This document shows, piece after piece, positions 26,369 to 34,962 of a stretch of DNA of 64,000 nucleotides. Position numbers and translations under genes: made by a program. Source of the stretch: Bacteroidota bacterium (GTDB taxonomy: Bacteria > Bacteroidota > Bacteroidia > Bacteroidales > Prolixibacteraceae); NCBI GenBank assembly GCA_023428545.1, contig JAEYXH010000016.1, forward strand, positions 1-64,000, written 5' to 3'. Position 1 is the first letter of the stretch, and every line of letters starts with the position of its first letter. The notes under the pieces were generated by a model. The model ran no database searches. It was not told the origin of the DNA and saw only the letters and a list, made by a program, of their open reading frames with translations.

Positions 26369-27331
26369 ATGAAACCTTTGAAAATTGTACTGATTATATT
26401 TCTTTCTATCAATGGATTATGGGTCTATGGCCAGGCGAAGAAACCCACCATCATGGTGGTTCCGTCAGACAACTGGTGCATTAAAAACGGTTACACCAGT
26501 ACATACGATGAAATGGGTACGCTCAAGACCCTTCCGGATTACAAAATGGCACTCCAGAATGAGACCGACTTGTTAATGACCATTGGAAAAATCAATACCC
26601 TGATGGCTGACCGGGGGTTTCCCCTGGTGAATTTGGAAAGCGTCCTTCGAAACATGGAACAGGAGAGTGCCGAAATTGCAATGTTGACATCGCGGTCAGG
26701 TGGTGGAATAGCCGAATCACCTATCGATGTACTGCAACGTACAGCCAATGCAGATATCATCATACAATTGACCTATGTAATCAATAATGTGGGGCCGCAG
26801 CGATCAATTACCTTTATGTTGCAAGGACTCGACGCTTATACCAATAAGCAGATCGCCGGGGCACAAGGAACCGGCTCTCCATCATTTGCCACTGAGACAC
26901 CCGTGCTGCTGGAAGAAGCTGTTCTTTCACATATCGATGATTTCAATAGCCGTCTACAGGCTCACTTTGATGATCTGTTCGCCAACGGCCGGGAAGTAGC
27001 ATGCCAGGTTCGGGTTTGGGATACATCGATCATTGATCTTGAAGAAGAATTCAACTACCATAACGAGGAGCTTGAGCTGGGAGAGATCATTGAGGATTGG
27101 GTTTCGGAGAATACCGTTAATGGTCGTTTCAGTACGACCAATTACACCGAGAATGTCATCCGGTTTGATCAGGTCAGGATTCCGTTATACGACGAAAGGC
27201 AAAGAGCCATGGATACACGCAGGTGGGTCAGGGATTTGAGATCGATGCTGGGTGATGCACCTTTTAATCAGGATGTGAAGATTTACACCAGGGGGCTTGG
27301 TGAAATATGGTTAATCATTGGTGAAAAATAA
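26369..27331 (+). CDS. Secreted DUF6175-like protein (operon gene 3)
   Basis: The 320-residue protein has a signal peptide (1-22, ending YGQ) and then PTIMVVPSDNWCIKNGY, the opening I associate with the Bacteroidetes family DUF6175. The order of elements (strand IMVVPS, helix LMTIGKINTLMADRG, strand PLVNLESVL, then TANADIIIQLTYVIN and VLLEEAVLSHIDDF) is that of the TolB-N/CsgG fold used by CsgG, LpoB and FlgO. The C-terminal third (about 205-320) is mixed, ending KIYTRGLGEIWLIIGEK. It is 126 bases after gene 2 and 9 bases before gene 4. The family label is from memory. Confidence 0.65.
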   Translation: MKPLKIVLIIFLSINGLWVYGQAKKPTIMVVPSDNWCIKNGYTSTYDEMGTLKTLPDYKMALQNETDLLMTIGKINTLMADRGFPLVNLESVLRNMEQESAEIAMLTSRSGGGIAESPIDVLQRTANADIIIQLTYVINNVGPQRSITFMLQGLDAYTNKQIAGAQGTGSPSFATETPVLLEEAVLSHIDDFNSRLQAHFDDLFANGREVACQVRVWDTSIIDLEEEFNYHNEELELGEIIEDWVSENTVNGRFSTTNYTENVIRFDQVRIPLYDERQRAMDTRRWVRDLRSMLGDAPFNQDVKIYTRGLGEIWLIIGEK

Positions 27332-27340
27332 ATTCGAAAT

Positions 27341-28303
27341 ATGAAAAAGATTTTGTTCTTCCTGCTCATAATCCCTTCTTTGGCTTTTGCGCAGAATGAT
27401 CTTGGTTATGCTGATGATATGGCCCGCATAGCACTGGATGTGATTGTTCCAGATCAGGTGGCCGATATTCCTGACCATGCAAGGAGTTTGCTTGAGAGCA
27501 AGCTTATGCAGGCGGTAACCGACCATGGAATGGGTGGTGAAGGAGTCAGTCCCCGTTTTCTTGTAACTGCAAAAATGGAAATTCTCACCAAGGATGTAAC
27601 TCCCACTGTTCCTCCCATGCAGGCATATACTTTCGAGGTATATCTATACCTTGTGGATTTCGTGGACAAAAATGTTCTCAGTACGACTTCTTTTACCACC
27701 AAAGGTGCCGGCACCAATGCAAACAGGGCTTATGTCAGTGCCCTCCGTCCTGTTAATCTCAATAATTCGAATGTTAAGCGTTTCCTCGATGAAGGAAAGC
27801 GAAAAATCATTGAGTATTACAATACCCGGTGTGATTTTGTCATTGCACGGGCACAGGCTCTGGCATCCCAGAAATTGTATCCCGAAGCGATTGCCACTCT
27901 TTCAGGTATCCCGGAAGTATGCAAGGATTGCTATATGAGGGGCATTGATGCCATTGGTCCGATATATCAGGAATACATTGACCATGATTGCCAGATGATG
28001 GTGGCAGTAGCTTCGGCAGTCTGGGCTGCTGAACCAAATTCCAACGGTGCAGCCAAGGCGGGTGCCGTTTTAAGTCAGATTGACCCCGATTCACGTTGTT
28101 ATGGCAATGCTCAGAACCTGATCGGTCAGATGGCAACCAAGGTTTTACGCGACGAGCAGCGTGACTGGGATTTCGTGGTGAAAGCTTTTGAAAGTGAAGT
28201 GGCCCTTGAATCTATGCGCATCCGGGCTTTCAGGGATGTAGGAGTGGCCTGGGGTGAAAATCAGCAACCAACCTACAACCAGGTTTTGTGGGTTTTCAGA
28301 TAG
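27341..28303 (+). CDS. Secreted protein with CsgG-like N-domain and Cys-rich helical C-domain (operon gene 4)
   Basis: I do not recognise a named family. The 320 residues comprise a signal peptide (1-18, ending AFAQ); an alpha/beta domain to about 160, with strand-helix units such as LLESKLMQAVTDHGMG, SPRFLVTAKMEIL and AYTFEVYLYLVDFVD reminiscent of CsgG/LpoB-type proteins; and a helical part from about 165 (RAQALASQKLYPEAIATLSGI) that looks like a TPR unit. The C-terminal half has five cysteines (164, 194, 197, 217, 253), an unusual number that could form disulfides or bind a metal. It is 9 bases after gene 3 and is followed by a strong terminator. Confidence 0.6.
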   Translation: MKKILFFLLIIPSLAFAQNDLGYADDMARIALDVIVPDQVADIPDHARSLLESKLMQAVTDHGMGGEGVSPRFLVTAKMEILTKDVTPTVPPMQAYTFEVYLYLVDFVDKNVLSTTSFTTKGAGTNANRAYVSALRPVNLNNSNVKRFLDEGKRKIIEYYNTRCDFVIARAQALASQKLYPEAIATLSGIPEVCKDCYMRGIDAIGPIYQEYIDHDCQMMVAVASAVWAAEPNSNGAAKAGAVLSQIDPDSRCYGNAQNLIGQMATKVLRDEQRDWDFVVKAFESEVALESMRIRAFRDVGVAWGENQQPTYNQVLWVFR

Positions 28304-28308
28304 CAAAA

Positions 28309-28349
28309 AAAAACAGGATAACCGGCAATCAGCAGGTTATCCTGTTTTT
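28309..28349. terminator. Bidirectional hairpin terminator between the operon and galM
   Basis: A perfect 15-bp stem (28309-28323 with 28335-28349) closes an 11-base loop. A and T tracts lie within both arms, so it can end the plus-strand operon (stop at 28303) and the minus-strand galM-like gene (stop at 28368). Confidence 0.85.
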
Positions 28350-28367
28350 AATATTGTAACGATATAT

Positions 28368-29501
28368 TTAAGGCTGTACGCCGAATTTATAGATGCAAAC
28401 GGAATAATACTCATCGCCCGGATTCAGCAAAGTTGAGGGAAATGCCGGCTGGTTTGGAGAGTCGGGATAATGTTGGGTTTCAAGACATAATGCCCCGCGG
28501 TGTGAATAAACTTTATCGTATTTCCCGGTGTCGCTCCCATCCATGAAATTACCACCATAAAACTGAATAGCGGGTTCATTCGTGTAAACTTCCATGGTTC
28601 GTCCGCTTACTGGTTCCACTACCTTAGCCGCAAAATTCAGTCCTTCCGTTGCAGCTTCCAATATCCAGTTGTGATCGTAACCAAGTCCAAATCTCAGTTG
28701 TTCATTCTCTTCTGAAACCCTTGATCCAATGGCGGTTAGGTTTCTGAAGTCGAAAGGCGTACCTTCAACCGGAACAATTTCTCCGGTAGGAATCAGTCCG
28801 GAATCAACAGGCGTGTAATAAGGGGCATTTAACTGAAGGAGATGGTCATTGATTTCACCGTTTCCGGCACCCTTAAGGTTGAAGAATGAATGATGGGTCA
28901 GATTGACATGGGTTGGTTTGTCGGTTGTGGCCCAATATTGGATTTTCAGTTCGTTGTCATCAGTCAGTTCATATGTTACATTCACCTGCAGATTTCCCGG
29001 GTATCCCATTTCTCCATCAGCTGAAAGGTAGCTCAGAAGCAGAGTCTTGTCATCCTGCTGAACTGCGTCCCACACAACATTGTGGAATCCTTTTGGGCCT
29101 CCGTGCAAGTGGTTTTCACCATTGTTGACAGGCAATGTATATACCGAATCATTCAGGGTAAACTGACCTTTGGCAATCCGGTTACCATATCTGCCAATCA
29201 ATGTGCCATAAAATACTTCATTAGAATTCAGGTACCCGTCAAGTGTTGAATATCCAGTGACGATATCCTCGAATGTGCCCTGATTATCGGGAACAAATAA
29301 ATTGACTACCCTGCCACCGTAGTTTGTAACCTGAGCTACAAGGCCGTTGGCGTTTTTCAGCGTGTACAATTCAACTTTTTTGCCATCATGATCTTTCGAA
29401 AAAGCAAGGGGATCGATAAGAGGCAATTTCTGTTCGGGGGTTTTACTGCAAGAAAGGAAAAATGCAGCCAGCATCGTCAGCAGGAGAAATCTTGTTTTCA
29501 T
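28368..29501 (-). CDS. galM: Exported aldose 1-epimerase (mutarotase) lipoprotein
   Basis: Aldose 1-epimerase interconverts alpha and beta anomers of hexoses. The 377-residue protein begins with a lipoprotein signal peptide (LLLTMLAAFFLSCS, lipid-attached Cys at about residue 18). Family motifs follow: VTNYGGRVVNLFVPDN, GRYGNRIAKGQFTL, NNGENHLHGGPKGFHNVVWD, NLTHHSFFNLKG with a catalytic His, and CLETQHYPDSPNQP with the catalytic Glu. It probably acts on sugars in the periplasm. It appears monocistronic, closed by the shared terminator at 28309-28349. Confidence 0.93.
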   Translation of the reverse strand: MKTRFLLLTMLAAFFLSCSKTPEQKLPLIDPLAFSKDHDGKKVELYTLKNANGLVAQVTNYGGRVVNLFVPDNQGTFEDIVTGYSTLDGYLNSNEVFYGTLIGRYGNRIAKGQFTLNDSVYTLPVNNGENHLHGGPKGFHNVVWDAVQQDDKTLLLSYLSADGEMGYPGNLQVNVTYELTDDNELKIQYWATTDKPTHVNLTHHSFFNLKGAGNGEINDHLLQLNAPYYTPVDSGLIPTGEIVPVEGTPFDFRNLTAIGSRVSEENEQLRFGLGYDHNWILEAATEGLNFAAKVVEPVSGRTMEVYTNEPAIQFYGGNFMDGSDTGKYDKVYSHRGALCLETQHYPDSPNQPAFPSTLLNPGDEYYSVCIYKFGVQP

Positions 29502-29525
29502 TTTTTTTGAATAAGGTATTTAGGG

Positions 29526-29533
29526 CAAAAATA
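29526..29533 (-). promoter_or_regulatory. Probable -7 box of the galM-like gene
   Basis: The minus strand reads TATTTTTG, 24 bases before the galM start. No TTTG occurs at the expected distance; the nearest is about 29 bases upstream, within a tandem repeat. Confidence 0.4.
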
Positions 29534-29559
29534 AAGGTTTATCAGGTGATTGGCATGAT

Positions 29560-29583
29560 TTGCAAATAATTTTGCAAATAATT
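29560..29583. repeat. Two tandem copies of a 12-bp unit upstream of galM
   Basis: The unit TTGCAAATAATT occurs twice head to tail (29560-29571 and 29572-29583). It lies 27-50 bases upstream of the galM -7 box and could be an operator or chance AT-rich sequence. Confidence 0.6.
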
Positions 29584-29621
29584 TACTTTGAAGGAGATGG
29601 TGACAGTTGCAATCCGGTGAA

Positions 29622-30470
29622 TTACATACGAGTGATTTCACTGATCCCGAAACGTTGATTGAGTACCGGACGATCTCCTTTACATTTTACGGTTGCACAC
29701 TCAGTGTAAAAGTCATGTTCAAACAAAAGGATATACCCGTTTTCGCATGCCTCCTTCATGAAAGCTTGCTTTTCATCCATGGTAGTGACCGGGAACAGAT
29801 CATAGGCTGCTATCCAAAGTGTGGGAATGTGGGCAGCTGTTGGTACAAGATCGGCAGTGTAAACTATTGTTTTATCACCTATCCGTATAAAAGGAATCAT
29901 TTGACCTGGCGTATGTCCGGAATAAAATCGTACTGATATTCCTGGAAAGATTTCTCCCGGTTCATCAACCAGGCGAAGTGTACCTGATCTTTCGATGAAT
30001 GCGAAAAAGTCGGTAAAAAAGGTCACTTTTTCGCGCAAGTTCGACAAGTGGGCATGTTCCCACTGCATCCTGCTACACCAATGCCTGGCATTGGGAAAGT
30101 TGAGTGCCAATTGATTGCCTTGACTTCGAATTGCACCATTCAGATGGTCCCAATGAAGGTGGGTAAACATGACATCCGTGATTTCGTCAGGTGAGTATCC
30201 GGCATTTATGAGTGAATTGAGCAACGGTTCTCCCTGGGTCAGGCCTTGGTTAATCCTGAACTTTTCCGGATAATGATCACCTGTGCCAGTTTCAACCAGG
30301 ATTTTTCGGTCGCCCTGATCGATCAGAAGGCAACGCATTGTCATCTGCACGAAATTTTGCTCATCACAGGGCATTTCCTTGTTCCAGATGACTTTGGGAA
30401 TCACCCCAAACATTGCCCCGCCATCGGCCTTGAAGTCACCGGCCCAAATTGGAATTAGTTTCGTATTCAT
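29622..30470 (-). CDS. MBL-fold metallohydrolase (YtnP/lactonase-like)
   Basis: The 282-residue protein has the metallo-beta-lactamase zinc motif THLHWDHLNG, with His104, His106, Asp108 and His109, plus the downstream His in GHTPGQM and Asp in TADLVPTAAH. The N-terminal stretch DGGAMFGVIPKVIW resembles that of YtnP-type hydrolases, some of which open N-acyl-homoserine lactones. No signal peptide is evident, so it should be cytoplasmic. Its start overlaps the folK stop by 4 bases (ATGA), so translation is likely coupled. The substrate cannot be fixed from sequence. Confidence 0.85.
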   Translation of the reverse strand: MNTKLIPIWAGDFKADGGAMFGVIPKVIWNKEMPCDEQNFVQMTMRCLLIDQGDRKILVETGTGDHYPEKFRINQGLTQGEPLLNSLINAGYSPDEITDVMFTHLHWDHLNGAIRSQGNQLALNFPNARHWCSRMQWEHAHLSNLREKVTFFTDFFAFIERSGTLRLVDEPGEIFPGISVRFYSGHTPGQMIPFIRIGDKTIVYTADLVPTAAHIPTLWIAAYDLFPVTTMDEKQAFMKEACENGYILLFEHDFYTECATVKCKGDRPVLNQRFGISEITRM

Positions 30471-30979
30471 GAGTTGTTCTTTTCCTGGGTTGCTATTTTG
30501 ATAATTTCAGACATGTCATTGCACAATTCCAACATCTTTGCGATTGAAATTCCAGATTTAGGATGAATGTACCCCGGGATTAATTCAGAAAGCGGAACCA
30601 GAACGAACTTTCGGTTTTCAATTTGGGGATGGGGTATGGTCAGGTTTTCACTTTCATACACTAAATTGTCGTAAAACAAGATGTCGATATCCATTTTCCG
30701 TGAAAGATACTTTCCCTGTCTACGTGCCCTTCCGAAATGAGATTCTATTTCGCCAATTTGATTCAAAATCTGATTAGGATCCAACCCTGTCGATACTATG
30801 GTGATTTGGTTCCAGAAATCTCTTTTACTTTTAAATCCCCAGGGTGGTGTTTGGTAAATGGATGATAAACGGGTAATAATACCTATGTTTTTCTCGATTA
30901 AGCGATAAGTGTCAGAAAAAATTTGTGATTTCTTTCCCAAATTGCCCCCTAAACTTAAAATTAGTTGGTGTTGTGACAT
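30467..30979 (-). CDS. folK: HPPK, 6-hydroxymethyldihydropterin diphosphokinase (full-length second copy)
   Basis: The 170-residue protein is a normal-length HPPK: LILSLGGNLGKKSQ at the N-terminus, SIYQTPPWGFKSKRDFWNQ with the substrate-binding Trp47, the signature YLSRKMDIDILFYDN (about 91-105) with the metal-binding Asp pair, and the IPHPQIENRKFVLVPLSELIP tail region typical of the family. It is probably the main folate enzyme. It overlaps the MBL-fold hydrolase by 4 bases and faces sppA head to head. Confidence 0.93.
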   Translation of the reverse strand: MSQHQLILSLGGNLGKKSQIFSDTYRLIEKNIGIITRLSSIYQTPPWGFKSKRDFWNQITIVSTGLDPNQILNQIGEIESHFGRARRQGKYLSRKMDIDILFYDNLVYESENLTIPHPQIENRKFVLVPLSELIPGYIHPKSGISIAKMLELCNDMSEIIKIATQEKNNS

Positions 30980-30987
30980 TACTTTTG
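30980..30987 (+). promoter_or_regulatory. -7 box of sppA promoter
   Basis: TACTTTTG fits TAnnTTTG and lies immediately upstream of the divergent folK start codon, 72 bases before the sppA ATG. A clear -33 element is not visible. Confidence 0.5.
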
Positions 30988-31059
30988 CGTAATATTTTAA
31001 ATATGTTGATGACCTATTGCTTGTATGAAGGTTGTAAATTAAATCAATAACATATTAAT

Positions 31060-32838
31060 ATGAAAGAGTTTTTCAAGTTTACGTTGGCAACCATCACCGG
31101 GATTGTTTTTTTGACAATCATCGGTTTTGTTTTTCTGATGATCGTAATTGGTGCACTGGTATCATCTACGGAAAAGCAGGTTGTGGTTGAGAATCAATCC
31201 ATGCTGGTTATTAATCTTGAGAATATGGTTGTGGACCGGGCGCCTAATGACCCGTTTTCTGACCTGAATATTCCCGGACTGGGAATGGTCAAGAAGATTG
31301 GAATGGACCAGATTCTCAGTTCAATCGAAAAGGCACGCCATGACGACAGGATTAAATGTATTTATCTCGACTTGTCTATTGTAAACGGGGGTATGGCAAA
31401 TGTGGAAGAGATCAGGAACGCTCTTTTGGCATTCAGGGACAGTAGTGATAAACCGGTGTATGCCTATGGCGACATGTTCGATCAAAAGGCTTATTACCTG
31501 GCGACAGCCTCTGACCAGATTGTTATGAATCCACATGGTGCCATTGATTTTCGTGGACTCGGAGGAGAAATGACGTTCTTCAAGAACGCACTTGAAAAAT
31601 TGGGTGTTGAAATGCAGATTGTTCGTCACGGTAAGTTTAAGGCAGCCGTTGAGCCTTATATGCTCGAAAAAATGAGTGATGAGAACAGGGAGCAAACCAT
31701 GACATACTTATCCAGTATGTGGAATCAAATGCTTCAGGGTATATCGAATGAAAGAAACATACCTGTTGATTCCCTTAACGTGCTGGCAGATGAAGTACTT
31801 ACTTTTCGCAGGGGAGACAGGGCACTGGCGGCTGGCATGGTTGATGCACTCAAATATAAGGATGAAGTGCTTGAAGATCTGAGAGAGATTACAGGAGCCA
31901 CCGATAAAAAGGGGATACCGGTAGTTGGTGTGTCCGGGTATTCAAAAGCACAACATGACAAGACGGGAAGTCGTGCGTTCTCGCGGAATAAGATAGCCGT
32001 CATTTATGCCAGTGGTGAAATTGGTGTGCCTGTTTCTGGTTCTGAAGGAATTAGCGGGGATAAGCTCTCAAGGGAAATCAGGAAAGTGAGGCAGGATTCC
32101 TCCTATAAGGCGATCGTTCTGCGAGTTGATTCTCCCGGAGGCAGTGCCTACGATTCGGAAGTAATTTGGAGGGAGATGAAACTGGCAGCCGACGAAAAGG
32201 TGGTTGTCGTTTCAATGGGTGATGTGGCTGCATCAGGCGGATATTACATTGCCTGTGCTGCTGACCAGATTTATGCCCAACCTAATACCATCACTGGTTC
32301 TATCGGTGTTTTCGGAACAATACCCAATGCGGGCGAATTGCTGAATGATAAGCTTGGAATCACTACTGATGTGGTGAAAACCAACCAACATTCTGATATG
32401 CCGTCACTCACCAGGCCCATGACCGATTTTGAAAGGAACCTGATGCAATCCTATGTTGAAAATATTTATGAAGTATTTGTTACAAGGGTCGCCGACGGCC
32501 GGGGAATGGACAAGTCAGAAGTGGATGAAATTGGCCAGGGAAGGGTCTGGAGTGGACTTAACGCACTCGAAATCGGATTGGTTGACGAATTGGGGGGTTT
32601 GGAAGATGCAGTTAAAAGAGCAGCTGAAATGGCTGGTTTGGAAAACTACCGGACTGTTTCCTTACCCGAATTGATTGATCCTTTCCAGGAGTTGCTAAAA
32701 AGTGGCACAGATAATATCCGTCTCCGGATTCTCAAAAATGAAATGGGAGATACCTGGAAGTATTACGATTATCTCAAAAAGGCTGGCAGCCTTAATGGAG
32801 TCTATGCCCGTATTCCTTATGATATTGAAATCCGCTAA
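31060..32838 (+). CDS. sppA: Signal peptide peptidase SppA, 67K type
   Basis: SppA is a membrane-anchored serine protease that digests leftover signal peptides. The 592-residue length is that of the two-domain E. coli-like form. An N-terminal TM segment (about 9-32) is followed by two ClpP-like halves. The first half carries the catalytic Lys in GKFKAAVEPYM (Lys194); the second carries the nucleophile in GDVAASGGYYIACAAD (Ser392), followed by ANTITGSIGVFG-type sequence (PNTITGSIGVFG). This Lys/Ser split between halves is the known mechanism. It is monocistronic, ended by a long hairpin. Confidence 0.95.
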   Translation: MKEFFKFTLATITGIVFLTIIGFVFLMIVIGALVSSTEKQVVVENQSMLVINLENMVVDRAPNDPFSDLNIPGLGMVKKIGMDQILSSIEKARHDDRIKCIYLDLSIVNGGMANVEEIRNALLAFRDSSDKPVYAYGDMFDQKAYYLATASDQIVMNPHGAIDFRGLGGEMTFFKNALEKLGVEMQIVRHGKFKAAVEPYMLEKMSDENREQTMTYLSSMWNQMLQGISNERNIPVDSLNVLADEVLTFRRGDRALAAGMVDALKYKDEVLEDLREITGATDKKGIPVVGVSGYSKAQHDKTGSRAFSRNKIAVIYASGEIGVPVSGSEGISGDKLSREIRKVRQDSSYKAIVLRVDSPGGSAYDSEVIWREMKLAADEKVVVVSMGDVAASGGYYIACAADQIYAQPNTITGSIGVFGTIPNAGELLNDKLGITTDVVKTNQHSDMPSLTRPMTDFERNLMQSYVENIYEVFVTRVADGRGMDKSEVDEIGQGRVWSGLNALEIGLVDELGGLEDAVKRAAEMAGLENYRTVSLPELIDPFQELLKSGTDNIRLRILKNEMGDTWKYYDYLKKAGSLNGVYARIPYDIEIR

Positions 32839-32862
32839 TTAGTAGTTTTATTTAGAAATATG

Positions 32863-32923
32863 CTTCTGTAGCCTGTGGTCATGATTTGTACCTTGTACAT
32901 GGCCCGGGCTACAGAAGTTTTTT
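32863..32923 (+). terminator. Long hairpin terminator after sppA
   Basis: An 11-bp perfect stem (32863-32873 with 32907-32917) continues through a small internal loop into a second 7-bp helix with one G-U pair, and the outer stem is followed by six T residues. Confidence 0.85.
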
Positions 32924-33061
32924 GTTTTGTAAATGACTCTGTTTAAATTACGGCAGGTCGGTTGATCCATGTCAGGAAGGCCTGTGCCTGTAGATAAATT
33001 ATGGGTGGGGTTCTGATTATACGGTCAATAATTACTACTTTAGTATCCCTATTTTCTGTTT

Positions 33062-34159
33062 ATGCTGAAGCTTTTCCTATATCCACTGTCATTGATTTAT
33101 GGGTTCATAACGGCCATAAGAAATAAACTATACGATTTCAAGATACTTACCTCCACGGAGTTTGAGATACCAGTTATTTCCATTGGGAATATTACCGTTG
33201 GAGGTACCGGGAAAACCCCACATACCGAATACCTGATCAAACTGCTGAAGCAGAACTATAGAGTGTCTACCCTCAGTAGGGGTTATAAGCGGAAGAGTCA
33301 GGGGTTCAGGATGGTGGAATCAGGATCAACTGTCGAAGAGGTGGGGGATGAGCCTCTCCAGATGAAGTTAAAGTATCCGGGAGTTACAGTATCGGTTTGT
33401 GAAAACAGGGTTAAAGGGGTAGAAGAGCTTCTTGAAAGGCAACCCTCTCCTGATGTAGTAGTGCTTGATGATGCCTTTCAGCACCGGAGGATATCACCCG
33501 GATTGAATATATTGCTGATCGATTATAACAAGCCCATTAAAGATGATTATATGCTGCCTCTTGGAAGGCTAAGGGAGAGCAAAGTGCAGGCAAAACGTGC
33601 CAACATTATCATCATTACTAAATGCCCGAATGAAATTACACCCATCACAAGAAGAATTCTTGCCAAAGATGTAAGTCTATATCCTTATCAGGATCTGTAC
33701 TTTACAACCATGGTATACGGCCAGCTTTGTCCCGTTTTTCCCGAAGGACGGCCAATGGATCTTTTTAACGATCCCAGACATATGGCCATTTTGGTTATTT
33801 TGGGGATTGCTGCTCCTGAGTATGCCATAAATCATCTGTCAAAGATTTCCAATGAAATTGACTCAATGATCTTTCCCGATCATCATAATTACACAGACAG
33901 TGACATCGAAAATATACAGCAAAGGTTCAACCAATTGAAGAATCCAAGGAGAATCATTGTCACTACTGAAAAGGATACAGTCAGGCTACGGCAACTGAAT
34001 CTAACAAAAGATTTTAAATCAATGCTTTATTATCTTCCCGTACAGGTCAAATTTCTGGATCGTGAAGGGAAACAATTCGATAAAAAAATAATGGATTATG
34101 TTGGAGAAAATAAGAGCAACCGCGAATTACATCAAAGAAAAAACAGGGTGCAAGGCTGA
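33062..34159 (+). CDS. lpxK: Tetraacyldisaccharide 4'-kinase LpxK
   Basis: LpxK phosphorylates the lipid A disaccharide at the 4' position to form lipid IVA at the inner membrane. The 365-residue protein has an N-terminal membrane-associated helix (LFLYPLSLIYGFITAIR), the Walker A-like GNITVGGTGKT at 42-52, the segment LSRGYKRKSQG, VLDDAFQHRRISPGLNILL with its catalytic Asp, and LPLGRLRE. Its last 62 bases overlap the start of punA in another frame, which is longer than usual for operon neighbours. Confidence 0.95.
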   Translation: MLKLFLYPLSLIYGFITAIRNKLYDFKILTSTEFEIPVISIGNITVGGTGKTPHTEYLIKLLKQNYRVSTLSRGYKRKSQGFRMVESGSTVEEVGDEPLQMKLKYPGVTVSVCENRVKGVEELLERQPSPDVVVLDDAFQHRRISPGLNILLIDYNKPIKDDYMLPLGRLRESKVQAKRANIIIITKCPNEITPITRRILAKDVSLYPYQDLYFTTMVYGQLCPVFPEGRPMDLFNDPRHMAILVILGIAAPEYAINHLSKISNEIDSMIFPDHHNYTDSDIENIQQRFNQLKNPRRIIVTTEKDTVRLRQLNLTKDFKSMLYYLPVQVKFLDREGKQFDKKIMDYVGENKSNRELHQRKNRVQG

Positions 34160-34910
34160 TACGGGTATTATTCTGGGTACTGGACTTGGTGGGCTTGTCA
34201 ATGAGATTACCATCGAGAAAACCTTGCCTTATTCTGAAATACCCAATTTCCCGGTATCAACTGTCGACGGACATGCTGGAAGACTTATTTTTGGCAAACT
34301 CGGGAACAAAGAGGTGATGGCTATGCAAGGCCGGTTCCACTACTACGAAGGATACACCATGAAGGAGGTGACCTTCCCTGTACGGGTAATGCAACAACTT
34401 GGCATATCCTATCTTTTTGTTTCGAATGCATCCGGTGGGCTGAATCCCGATTTTCGGGTGGGCGATATCATGGTAATCACCGACCATATCAATTTCTTTC
34501 CCGAACACCCTTTGCGTGGACCCAACATAAATGAGCTGGGACCCAGGTTCCCTGATATGAGCCGTGTGTATGACGAAAGATTGAGGTATTCAGCAAAACT
34601 GATTTCACTTGAGCATAACTTTAACCTGAAGGAGGGTGTGTATGTCGGGGTTTCCGGCCCTACATTTGAAACTCCGGCAGAATATCTGATGTTCAGAAAA
34701 CTTGGAGCTGATGTCGTTGGGATGAGTACCGTACCGGAGGTAATTGTTGCCCGGCATGCAGGAATAAAGGTGTTTGGGATCTCAATCATTACCGATAGTG
34801 GCGTTCCCGGACAAATTGTGGAAATTTCCCATGATGAAGTGCAGAAAGTGGCAATGAAAGCTGAGCCGAAAATGACGCTTGTGATGAGAAAACTGATTGA
34901 GTCGTTGTAG
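34098..34910 (+). CDS. punA: Purine nucleoside phosphorylase
   Basis: This enzyme cleaves inosine or guanosine with phosphate to free base and ribose 1-phosphate in purine salvage. The 270-residue protein matches the trimeric PNP family: GIILGTGLGGLV near the N-terminus, MQGRFHYYEGYTMKEVTFPV, FVSNASGGLNPDFRVGD, YVGVSGPTFETPAEY and VGMSTVPEVIVARHAG. The start at 34098 gives the usual MLEKI opening and lies 62 bases inside lpxK, so the two genes are co-transcribed and overlapping. Confidence 0.96.
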   Translation: MLEKIRATANYIKEKTGCKADTGIILGTGLGGLVNEITIEKTLPYSEIPNFPVSTVDGHAGRLIFGKLGNKEVMAMQGRFHYYEGYTMKEVTFPVRVMQQLGISYLFVSNASGGLNPDFRVGDIMVITDHINFFPEHPLRGPNINELGPRFPDMSRVYDERLRYSAKLISLEHNFNLKEGVYVGVSGPTFETPAEYLMFRKLGADVVGMSTVPEVIVARHAGIKVFGISIITDSGVPGQIVEISHDEVQKVAMKAEPKMTLVMRKLIESL

Positions 34911-34962
34911 GTTTTAGATAATCAATCCCATTATCAAGAATATTTACATCCAATTTAACACA

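Noticed and set aside
34917..34935. 6-bp hairpin after punA
   Set aside because: The stem GATAAT/ATTATC is short, AT-rich and has no T run after it, so I do not call a terminator.
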